NCBI GenBank assembly: GCA_964392615.1
Contig: CAYMRB010000048.1
Location: 1-34,195 of the forward strand
Source of the DNA: CAYMRB01 sp964392615
GTDB lineage: Bacteria; Planctomycetota; UBA8108
Direction: 5' to 3'
Length of the DNA: 34,195 nucleotides
Shown: piece after piece, positions 7,362 to 14,667 of the stretch
How positions within the stretch are numbered: position 1 is the first letter of the stretch
Layout of the letters: each line of letters begins with the position of its first letter
The notes under the pieces: generated by a model
Seen by the model: the letters and a program-made list of their open reading frames with translations, nothing else
What the model was told of the DNA's origin: nothing
Database searches by the model: none
Translations under genes and position numbers: made by a program

Positions 7362-10000
7362 CTGGAAGACTCATGGCGATCGCGTGCGCACTGACGCTTG
7401 TCAGCGCAACCGCGACGGCTCAGGATCTCGTCAATATCGCGCCGCTGGGCACGGCCACTCAGGCGACGACGGTTTCCGGCGGAGTGGCCAGCCGCGCGAA
7501 CGATGGCAACACGAGTGGCGTCTGGGGCCAAGGCTCGGTGACGCACTCGAACAACGATTCGGTCCAGTGGTGGGAGGTCGACCTCGGCGACGTTTTCACG
7601 CTCGATACGGTCGTCCTGTGGAGCCGCACGGACTGCTGCGCGAACCGCCTGACGAACTTCCGCGTCTCGGTGCTCGATGCCGCGCGCACGGAAGTTCACG
7701 GCAGCGATCACTTCACCGACGGATCGGTTCCGAACACGACAGTCGAGGGCTACTCGGTCGACGTCGAAGGCGCTGAAGGGCAGTTCGTCCGCGTCGAGCG
7801 CATCGGGCCCAACCCCGACGGTACCAACTGGACCCAGATCGCCGAGGTCCAGGTTTTCGTCGACAGCTCCGCTCTGCCGCCGGACATCTCGACACAGCCG
7901 CAGGGCGCCGTGCTGGACGCGCACACCTGCTACAGCATGAGCGTGTCGCTCTTCAACGCTGACGGCGCCGAGTCGGTCACGTACCAGTGGCAGCTGGATG
8001 GCGAGGACATCCCCGGTGCCACCGGCGATACGCTCTTCGTCGTCGTCACGGAAGAGACCGTCGGCGCCTACACCGTGACGGTCGATGTCGACGGGACGAT
8101 TCTCGTCAGCGAGCCGGCCGAGCTCACGATCCCGCCGTTCGACGGCAACATCGCCCCCTGGGGCACCGCGACGCAGAGTTCGCTCGCGTCCGGAGGCCAA
8201 CCCGAGCGCGGTATCGACGGCAACACGAGCGGCATCTGGGGACACGGGTCGATCACCCACACGGGGAATGAGGCCGGCTCCTGGTGGCAGGTTGAGCTCC
8301 TCGGCGTCAGCACGATCGACACGATCGTGCTGTGGAACCGCACGGACTGCAACCCGTGCAACGACCGGTTGTCGAATTTCCGCGTATCTGTGCTCGATGC
8401 CGAAGGCACCGAAGTCTACGGCAGCGACCACTTCACCGACGGGACCTGGGCCGATACCTCCGTCGAGGGCTACTCGATCGACGCCGGTGGCGTCGACGGC
8501 CTGTTCGTCCGCGTCTTGAACATCGGTCCCAGCCCGAGAGGCGAGCACTTCGTCTCGATCGCCGAGTGCCAGGTGTTCGGGGAAGGCCCCGCGCCGGAAG
8601 CCCCGGAGTTGCCGGCGAACTTCGCGCGGCGCTGCGGCACGACCGCGGATCAGTCGTCGAACTGGAATGCCAACTTGGTCGCCGCTCGCGCTATCGACGG
8701 CAACCTCGGCAACTTCACCCACACGGCGGCCGGGGACGACAACGCGACCCTGTGGATCGAGCTGGCCGAGGAGTTCGACATCGGCTCGATCGTCATCCAC
8801 AACCGCGACAACTGCTGCCACTCGCGCCTCCGCGACCTCATCGTGACGGTCCAGAACGCGGCGGGCGATGTCGTCTTCGAGTCGGATCTCCTCAACCCGG
8901 AGAACGTGCTCGGCGGCGGCGTGCTCGACGTGGGCCCGGAGAGCATCACGATCGACCTGCAGTTTGGTGAGGGGGTCGTCGCCGCGAAGACCGTGACGAT
9001 CCGCCGCGTCCCGGATCCGGATCTGTCCGGAACCGCTGGCGGAGGCAACGCCGACGAGGCGGTCATCCTGTCCCTCGGCGAGGTCCAGATCTACCCGCCG
9101 GTCGAGTGTCCGGAGGAGGGCGATACGACGTGCGATGGCCTGGATGTCGCTCGTATCGGCCTCGGCGCGGTATTCGGCGAGCCTGGCGTCTACAGGTTTA
9201 TCGCGTCCGGAACCGACGCATCCGGTGACGAGATCTCGTACTCGCTCACCGCCGACAACGGCCAAGGCGACGTGATCGAGGCCGGCCCGCAGGCGGAAGG
9301 CGAGTTCAGGATCGAACTGGCCGTGGGCGACTGGACGATCGCCGTGGCTGTCGACGACGGCCCGTGCGACGATCCACCCGGGGTCTGCTCGACGGAGCTC
9401 GTGATTCGGCCGCCGTGTCCCGACGAGGGTGACACTCACTGCGAGGGTCTCGAGGTCTCCGGCGACGGCGCTCCCGGCATCTACGTCGCGATAGCGACGG
9501 CGGTGGATGTGTCGGGTGACGACATCTCCTACGTCTTCACTGCCGACAACGGTGTGGACGCGCCGACGGTCATCGGGCCGCAGGCTTCGAGCGAGGCGAG
9601 CTTCGACCTCGGAGAGGGCGAGTGGACGGTGACGGTCTCGCTCGACGACGATCCGGAGTGCGACGACATCGCAGCGGACGCGACGTGCAGCGTCGCCGTT
9701 TCAGTCATCGCCGGCATCGGGCCCTTTGTACGGGGTGATGTCAACGCTGACGGGCTCGTCGAGCTCTCCGACGCAGTGTTCGCGTTCGGCTATCTCTTCC
9801 TCGGCGGCCGGTCGCCCCCCTGCCTCGCGTCGGCGGACACGAATCTGGAGGGAGAGGTGACCCTGACCAGTGGTGTCTACCTGCTGTCGTACTTGTTCCT
9901 CGGCGGCCCCGAGCCTCTCGCGCCGTTCCAGGACTGCGCGAATTCGAGCGTCGCTTCCGACATGGCGCTCGGCTGCGAGACGCCGCACACGTGTCCCTGA
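7358..10000 (+). CDS. secreted lectin with three F-type (fucolectin) domains and dockerin-like tail
   Basis: 880 residues from the ATG at 7358, with AAGGAGGAA 7 bases upstream; signal peptide about 1-22. Domains in order: F-type lectin 1 (23-165), Ig-like (170-260), F-type lectin 2 (262-407), F-type lectin 3 (410-582), two related cysteine-containing beta modules (585-686 and 687-785), and a duplicated EF-hand dockerin-like tail (786-880). Domain 1 has the full fucose-binding signature H-x26-R-x-D-x4-R (H63, R90, D92, R97) with vicinal C93-C94. Domain 2 keeps H301, R328 and D330, but its loop is two residues longer (R337). Domain 3 has x27 spacing and N485 instead of D (H455, R483, R490). F-type lectins such as eel agglutinin bind L-fucose; fucose-rich algal glycans are a plausible target here. 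No catalytic domain is seen, so a binding or adhesion role is likely. Confidence 0.85.
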   Translation: MTGRLMAIACALTLVSATATAQDLVNIAPLGTATQATTVSGGVASRANDGNTSGVWGQGSVTHSNNDSVQWWEVDLGDVFTLDTVVLWSRTDCCANRLTNFRVSVLDAARTEVHGSDHFTDGSVPNTTVEGYSVDVEGAEGQFVRVERIGPNPDGTNWTQIAEVQVFVDSSALPPDISTQPQGAVLDAHTCYSMSVSLFNADGAESVTYQWQLDGEDIPGATGDTLFVVVTEETVGAYTVTVDVDGTILVSEPAELTIPPFDGNIAPWGTATQSSLASGGQPERGIDGNTSGIWGHGSITHTGNEAGSWWQVELLGVSTIDTIVLWNRTDCNPCNDRLSNFRVSVLDAEGTEVYGSDHFTDGTWADTSVEGYSIDAGGVDGLFVRVLNIGPSPRGEHFVSIAECQVFGEGPAPEAPELPANFARRCGTTADQSSNWNANLVAARAIDGNLGNFTHTAAGDDNATLWIELAEEFDIGSIVIHNRDNCCHSRLRDLIVTVQNAAGDVVFESDLLNPENVLGGGVLDVGPESITIDLQFGEGVVAAKTVTIRRVPDPDLSGTAGGGNADEAVILSLGEVQIYPPVECPEEGDTTCDGLDVARIGLGAVFGEPGVYRFIASGTDASGDEISYSLTADNGQGDVIEAGPQAEGEFRIELAVGDWTIAVAVDDGPCDDPPGVCSTELVIRPPCPDEGDTHCEGLEVSGDGAPGIYVAIATAVDVSGDDISYVFTADNGVDAPTVIGPQASSEASFDLGEGEWTVTVSLDDDPECDDIAADATCSVAVSVIAGIGPFVRGDVNADGLVELSDAVFAFGYLFLGGRSPPCLASADTNLEGEVTLTSGVYLLSYLFLGGPEPLAPFQDCANSSVASDMALGCETPHTCP

Positions 10001-10008
10001 CACCTCCT

Positions 10009-10041
10009 GACGCCAGGCGTTGCTCCTTGGCGCCTGGCGTC
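10009..10041. terminator. perfect 11-bp hairpin in a convergent gap
   Basis: GACGCCAGGCG (10009-10019) pairs perfectly with CGCCTGGCGTC (10031-10041) around an 11-base loop. It starts 8 bases after the lectin stop codon and lies between convergent genes, so it may act in both directions. There is no T tract, so intrinsic termination strength is uncertain. Confidence 0.6.
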
Positions 10042-10055
10042 GTTCCCTGACGAGT

Positions 10056-10084
10056 GAGCCCGGGCGGATTCGTCGTCCGGGCTC
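10056..10084. terminator. second hairpin in the same convergent gap
   Basis: GAGCCCGG (10056-10063) pairs with CCGGGCTC (10077-10084) around a 13-base loop, 25 bases beyond the minus-strand stop codon at 10110-10112. It is the likely end signal of the oxidoreductase gene on the minus strand. It has no T tract either. Confidence 0.5.
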
Positions 10085-10109
10085 GACTTCCCTCCGGAGG
10101 CGCCCGCTC

Positions 10110-11423
10110 CTACGCTCGAACCGGCGCATGGATCGGCTCCCGCACCATGCGATTCGCTTCGTCGTCGTCGTGGAACTGCTCTGCCTTCGGGTCCCAGCGC
10201 AGCTTCTTGCCGCGCTGGATCGCGATGTGGCCGAGGTGGCAGACCGAAGTCGTGCGGTGGCCGACCTCGGCGTCCTCGAGCGTCCGGCCGCGCGTCTTCA
10301 CGGCGTTGATGAGGTCCCGCTTCTCGTGCATGCGCGGGAAGTGGATCTCGTCGGGGCCGATCACCGAGTTGAGGATCTCCGGCGATGACGCCTCGACGGG
10401 GCCGCCGAACGCGGTTCCGACCCAGCCTTTGTCGCCCTCGAAGCGGATTGTCGGCCGCGCGGTCTTGTAGAACATGCGCACGCCGTTCGCGTAGCGGTAC
10501 TCGACCTCGAAGCTGAGCAGGACATTCCACAGGCCGCTCTGCGGATAGACACCCTTGCCCTGGACCTCGACCGGTCCCGTGTCGTCGGCGTCGAGTCCCC
10601 ACTGGGCGATGTCGATGAGGTGCGTGCCCCAATTGGTGATCATGCCGTCGCAGTAGTGCAGCACGCGCATCCAGCCAGGCCGGCCGAACACGTGTCGCGG
10701 GTGCACGCGCTTCACAGTGTACGGAGCGCGCGGCGCAGGGCCCTGCCAACGCTCGTAATCGAGCTCGGGCGGCACGGGCATCGTCGGCTCGTCGCCGCAA
10801 GCGACATCGCCGGCCGGAACCGCGACGCGAACGGTGTGCAGCTTGCCGACGCGTCCGTTGCGCACCAGCTCGCACACGCGATGGAAGTTCGCGAGCGAGC
10901 GGAACTCGCTGTCGGTTCGGAACACGCGCTTCTTCGCGGTCGCGAGGTCGCTGAGCATGCGTCCTTCGCCGATCGTGCGCGTGATCGGTTTCTCGCAGCA
11001 CACGTCCTTGCCGGCGTTGATCGCGTCGATCGACATCGGAGTGTGCCATTGGTCGTTCGTCGAGATCATGACGACGTCGATGTCGTCGCGTGCCAGGATC
11101 TCGCGGTAGTCGCGGTACGCCTTGCAGCCCTTGAAGGCCCCCGAGCGCGTCGCTTTCGCGTAGTGCCTTTCGGCGACCTTGCAGCCCTGCTCGAGGCGCC
11201 ACGAGTCGACGTCGCAGATCGCGACGACTTGCGTGTCCGGCGCCTGCAGGAACCACGGCAGGTTGTGGCGCACCGAGCGGCGGCCGTAGCCGATGACCGC
11301 GACGCTGATGCGGTCCGACGCCGCGGGCCGGTCGGGGTCAGCGGAGATCAGCGTGGGAATAGCGAGAGAGGCTGCGGTGCCGGCGAGGAAACGGCGACGG
11401 CTGAGGCGATGGTCGCGTGTCAT
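10110..11423 (-). CDS. Gfo/Idh/MocA family oxidoreductase, Tat-exported
   Basis: 437 residues from the ATG at 11423. This start is chosen because RLSRRRFLAGTAASLAIP follows at once and fits a Tat leader; no strong Shine-Dalgarno is visible. The nucleotide-binding motif is VAVIGYGRRS (41-50), with the acidic residue of AICDVDSW about 21 residues later. The family lysine motif is canonical here: CCEKP with E144-K145-P146, in contrast to the H-K-P copy at 3290-4795. NWGTHLIDIAQWGL supplies the usual C-domain histidine. The enzyme would oxidise, reduce or rearrange a sugar using bound NAD(P). It lies 126 bases downstream of the rhamnogalacturonan lyase gene on the same strand, so rhamnose- or galacturonate-type sugars are reasonable candidate substrates. 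Confidence 0.88.
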   Translation of the reverse strand: MTRDHRLSRRRFLAGTAASLAIPTLISADPDRPAASDRISVAVIGYGRRSVRHNLPWFLQAPDTQVVAICDVDSWRLEQGCKVAERHYAKATRSGAFKGCKAYRDYREILARDDIDVVMISTNDQWHTPMSIDAINAGKDVCCEKPITRTIGEGRMLSDLATAKKRVFRTDSEFRSLANFHRVCELVRNGRVGKLHTVRVAVPAGDVACGDEPTMPVPPELDYERWQGPAPRAPYTVKRVHPRHVFGRPGWMRVLHYCDGMITNWGTHLIDIAQWGLDADDTGPVEVQGKGVYPQSGLWNVLLSFEVEYRYANGVRMFYKTARPTIRFEGDKGWVGTAFGGPVEASSPEILNSVIGPDEIHFPRMHEKRDLINAVKTRGRTLEDAEVGHRTTSVCHLGHIAIQRGKKLRWDPKAEQFHDDDEANRMVREPIHAPVRA

Positions 11424-11549
11424 GACGGGTCCCGGGGGAAGGGGCAGGTGCGAGCGATAGGTAGAGGCGCCGTCAAGTCTGGCAACGGATCGCCCGCGGA
11501 TCAAGAGACGCGACGCATGCACCGGTCGACCGCCGCGAGGCGACACCCA

Positions 11550-13463
11550 TCACGGCTGCGCGTCGCCTCGCGAGGGGAGCGGTCGCACGATCCGGATGTC
11601 CGGTCGTGGCGCCGGCTTCATGCCGTGGCCGAGGAAGAAGCTCGGATGCGGCGGCTTGTTGTAGACGACGTTCTGCCACGCGAGCGCGAGACGGTACTGC
11701 GGATCGTGTACGAGCGTGCGGATGCGGTGAGCGGTCGGGATCGTCGTCGTGTAGAGTCGCAGCGATCGTCCGTCGGGAGATGGCACGAGCAGCTCTTCGC
11801 GCCAATCGCCCAGGATGTCGCCGATCAAGCTCGGATAGCGTACGCGCCGCGCCGTCTCCACGCGCAGGAGCATCTCCTCGCCAAGGGTCTGCGGATTCCA
11901 CTTCGCGACGCGTCCACCGCCGAACAGCTCGCGCAGCAAGTCGCCGTCCCACCAGATGGCCCAACCGGTCGAGCGAGGCGCCGGTCCGATCGACCTGCCG
12001 CGCGCATCGCGCAGTCCTCCCGGCCCGCCCCATGCCTCGCAGCCCCGGTGTCGCGGATCGATGTCCGCCGCCAGGCCCGCCCCGACGTCGACGCCGGGGC
12101 CGTGGCTCCAGAGGATCTTCCCGGTGCGCGCGTCGCGCATCGCCGCGCCAGGGGTTCTGAATGCGACCGTGTGGCCTTCGTTCTCGTGCACCGTGAAGAC
12201 TTCTTGCCCCGGGCGGTCCGGGTCGAGATCGCCGAGGTGCATCGCGTCTCCGTGGCGCAGGCCCGTCGTGTAGAGGCCCTTGCCGTCGTCGTCGATGACC
12301 ATGGCGTGGTAGACGATCTCGTCTCTGCCGTCGCCGTCGACGTCGCCGACCGACAACGAGTGCCCGCCCATGCCGGAGTAGCCGGACGCCTCGAGATACG
12401 GCGGATGGGAGATGCCCGAATCGAAGGTCCAGCGTCGGGAGAGCTTTCCGCCGCGCCAATCCCATGCGACCAGCACGGTTCGTCCGTACACGCCGCGGCA
12501 CAGGACGACGCTCGGACGCTCGCCGTCGAGACAGGCGACGCAGGCGAGGAAGCGATCGCAACGATTGCCGTACGAGTCGTTGCCGCCATTGCCTCCGATG
12601 CCGCCCCAGCCGTCGATCGGCGCGCGGCCGGGAACGTAGTCCACGGTTACGAGAGCGGCGCCCGTACGCCCGTCGAAGATCGTGAAGAACTCCGGACCGG
12701 AGAGCACGCGACCGAACGACTTCGAGCGCTCGTCGAGCTCACGCCAGTCGCGGTCCCTCTCTCCGATCACTTCGCCCTTGCCGTCGACCGAGCCGTCGGC
12801 CGTCTTGCATGCGACCTCGGCACGTCCGTCACCGTCGAGGTCGTAGGCCATGAACTGCGTGTAGTGTTCGCCCTCGCGGATGTTCCGGCCGAGATCGATG
12901 CGCCAGAGCCGTGTGCCGTCGAGCTCGTAGGCGTCGAGAAGCGGCGATCCGGTCAGGCCGGCGTGCGAGTTGTCTCGAGGCCGCGAGACCTGGTGCAGCA
13001 CGATCTCGTACTCGCCGTCGCCGTCGAGATCGGCCACGGACGCGTCGCCGGGTCGGTAGCCCGCGACGGTCGAGATCGGAATCGCGAGATAGCCTCTCTG
13101 CCAGACCGCGACGGGGTCCTCACCGGCGAGTTCATCTCCGTCGACGACGGCGCGCGCGGCATAGCGCACGCTGTCGCCTTTCGGTGGCGAGGAGTCGACG
13201 TAGCTCGTCGTGCCCGCGATAGGGCGCTCGTTGAGCTTCTCCCACCGCGCGTCGTCCGCGCGTCGTCGGTAGACGTTGAAGGCGACGCCGTCCGGATCGG
13301 TGCCCAGGAGCCGCCAGCTGACGTGCACGCCGCCGTCCTGCCGGATGGTGGCGACCGTTCCGCGCGTCAGCCACTCCATCTGCCTCTGAGCCGTCACGTC
13401 GCCGCAGACCGCCACGGCCAGCGTCAGCGAGACGGCGCATTTCCTGAAAGAGAAGTCCGCCAT
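11550..13463 (-). CDS. rhamnogalacturonan lyase, PL11-like
   Basis: 637 residues from the ATG at 13463; signal peptide about 1-25 (ending DVTAQ), so secreted. The opening QRQMEWLTRGTVATIRQDGG and the following fibronectin-like segment (VFNVYRRRAD region) match the YesW/YesX-type PL11 layout of an N-terminal beta domain followed by a large eight-bladed propeller. Calcium-type loops occur in the propeller: DLDGDGEYE, DLDGDGRAE and DVDGDGRDE. GGIGGNGGNDSYGNRCDRF and the ending YRLALAWQNVVYNKPPHPS are also family features. Known PL11 enzymes cleave the rhamnose-galacturonate backbone of rhamnogalacturonan I by beta-elimination and need calcium. Length is as expected for the family. It is the first gene of a minus-strand pair with the oxidoreductase at 10110-11423, and diverges from 13574. 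Confidence 0.9.
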   Translation of the reverse strand: MADFSFRKCAVSLTLAVAVCGDVTAQRQMEWLTRGTVATIRQDGGVHVSWRLLGTDPDGVAFNVYRRRADDARWEKLNERPIAGTTSYVDSSPPKGDSVRYAARAVVDGDELAGEDPVAVWQRGYLAIPISTVAGYRPGDASVADLDGDGEYEIVLHQVSRPRDNSHAGLTGSPLLDAYELDGTRLWRIDLGRNIREGEHYTQFMAYDLDGDGRAEVACKTADGSVDGKGEVIGERDRDWRELDERSKSFGRVLSGPEFFTIFDGRTGAALVTVDYVPGRAPIDGWGGIGGNGGNDSYGNRCDRFLACVACLDGERPSVVLCRGVYGRTVLVAWDWRGGKLSRRWTFDSGISHPPYLEASGYSGMGGHSLSVGDVDGDGRDEIVYHAMVIDDDGKGLYTTGLRHGDAMHLGDLDPDRPGQEVFTVHENEGHTVAFRTPGAAMRDARTGKILWSHGPGVDVGAGLAADIDPRHRGCEAWGGPGGLRDARGRSIGPAPRSTGWAIWWDGDLLRELFGGGRVAKWNPQTLGEEMLLRVETARRVRYPSLIGDILGDWREELLVPSPDGRSLRLYTTTIPTAHRIRTLVHDPQYRLALAWQNVVYNKPPHPSFFLGHGMKPAPRPDIRIVRPLPSRGDAQP

Positions 13464-13573
13464 TTCGGTCTACCGCCCAAAAGGGTCGATGCCGAAGACA
13501 TCAGGTTCAATTCGTGCCACGAGATACGTCACGCTACCATGAGACGCCGTGGGCTCAAGCTCCGGAGATTCCG
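13464..13573. promoter_or_regulatory. divergent promoter region of the lyase and anchored-protein genes
   Basis: 110 bases separate the ATG codons of two divergent genes, so promoters for both should lie here. The only clear signal is GGAG at 13564-13567, 6 bases before the plus-strand ATG. No inverted repeat of note and no clear -35/-10 pair was recognised. Confidence 0.4.
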
Positions 13574-14515
13574 ATGAAGACTTCCATCCTGCTCGTTCCC
13601 GTGCTCGCCGCCTTCTTCGCTGTCGTCACCTGCTTCGTATACGACGGCCTCCGCGGCCCCTCCACCGGCGTCGGTACCGATGCCGCCGACCGGCTCGACG
13701 ACCTGATCGCGCGCCTCGATCGAGTGGAGCGTCGCCTCGAAGCGACGGCGCGTCTCGAGTCGCCCCCGGTTGCGAGCCCGGACGCTGTCGCGGTGGACCC
13801 CGGCGTCCCATCCGTCGCGTCGGGCTCGACGTCGACCGTCGCAATAGCGGTGCCGGGCGACGGCCCGGACGGTTCGTCGCCCGAGGCTCCCCGCCCGGGC
13901 GACCGCCTCGCGAAGCTCTTGCGGCTCGAGGGCGGAGAGGAGGAGCTGCGCGGCTACGTCGCCAGCGTCATCGAGGACGAGCGCGCGGCCCGCGACGATC
14001 GCCGCCATCTTGAGCGCCAGGAGCGCGCGCGCGAGTTCCAGGAGATGCGCCAAGGGCCGTACGGTCGCCACAACTACCGCGTCAACTCGATGGCCAAGAA
14101 GCTCGCGCTGACGCCGGATCAGGCGGACGTGTACTACGACCTGCTCGTGCGGTACGGCGACGAGAAGAAGAATCTCCACAAGACCGAGGATGGCAAGTCC
14201 GTGTTCGAGACCCTGAATCCCATGCAGATGGCCGAGCACATGAAGAACGTCCACGCGCAGGAGCAGACGCTCGCGAAGCAGCTCGACGCCGAGTTCGCCG
14301 ACTCGCTGTCGGACGAGCAGCTCGCCGCGTACGAAGCCCTGCCAGAGCACGAGCGCGGCATGCCCGGTGGCGACTTCAGCGTGGCCGTGTCGACGGGCGA
14401 TGGCGTGTTTTCGACCGGCAGCCCTGTCGGCGTCAAGGCGATCCACATCTCGGGATTCGACGTGCTGGACGGCTCGGGCGGCGCGGGCGAGTCCGAGGGC
14501 TCGGACGGAGAGTAG
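13574..14515 (+). CDS. membrane-anchored protein of unknown function
   Basis: 313 residues; the ATG at 13574 is chosen over an in-frame upstream start because GGAG precedes it and the hydrophobic segment begins at once (KTSILLVPVLAAFFAVVTCF). That segment is either an uncleaved anchor or a signal peptide. A short heptad-like coiled coil follows (about residues 41-60, LDDLIARLDRVERRLEATAR), then a low-complexity Pro/Ser/Val/Gly linker to about 105. A charged, helical domain (about 112-265) contains RLAKLLRLEG, LALTPDQADVYYDLLVRYGD and DSLSDEQLAAYEALPEHERG. The two T/S-x-x-Q-like turns recall LTxxQ-type periplasmic proteins, but the resemblance is too weak to assign. The tail is Gly/Ser/Glu-rich. 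It is flanked by the lyase (divergent) and the CotH gene 152 bases downstream. Coding potential is convincing; the function is not recognised. Confidence 0.7.
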   Translation: MKTSILLVPVLAAFFAVVTCFVYDGLRGPSTGVGTDAADRLDDLIARLDRVERRLEATARLESPPVASPDAVAVDPGVPSVASGSTSTVAIAVPGDGPDGSSPEAPRPGDRLAKLLRLEGGEEELRGYVASVIEDERAARDDRRHLERQERAREFQEMRQGPYGRHNYRVNSMAKKLALTPDQADVYYDLLVRYGDEKKNLHKTEDGKSVFETLNPMQMAEHMKNVHAQEQTLAKQLDAEFADSLSDEQLAAYEALPEHERGMPGGDFSVAVSTGDGVFSTGSPVGVKAIHISGFDVLDGSGGAGESEGSDGE

Positions 14516-14667
14516 ACCTCGGCGATGGCCGCGGGGCTGCGAAACTCGAGTTGACTTGTGGCCGGACGGCGCGCAGCATCGCGCTGGCCGCACGTCACTC
14601 GACGCACAGGATGCGGCCGCCATCTGGCCGGCTCTCCGACTCCGGCCGTTACGACGAGGTCTCATCG

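Noticed and set aside
10620..13577. Open frame of about 985 codons on the plus strand across the oxidoreductase and lyase genes
   Set aside because: It spans two real minus-strand genes and their gap and has the composition of a shadow frame.
14551..14580. TTGACT (14551-14556) as a -35 box for the CotH gene
   Set aside because: The matching -10 position reads CAGCAT, a poor fit, so a promoter call is not supported.
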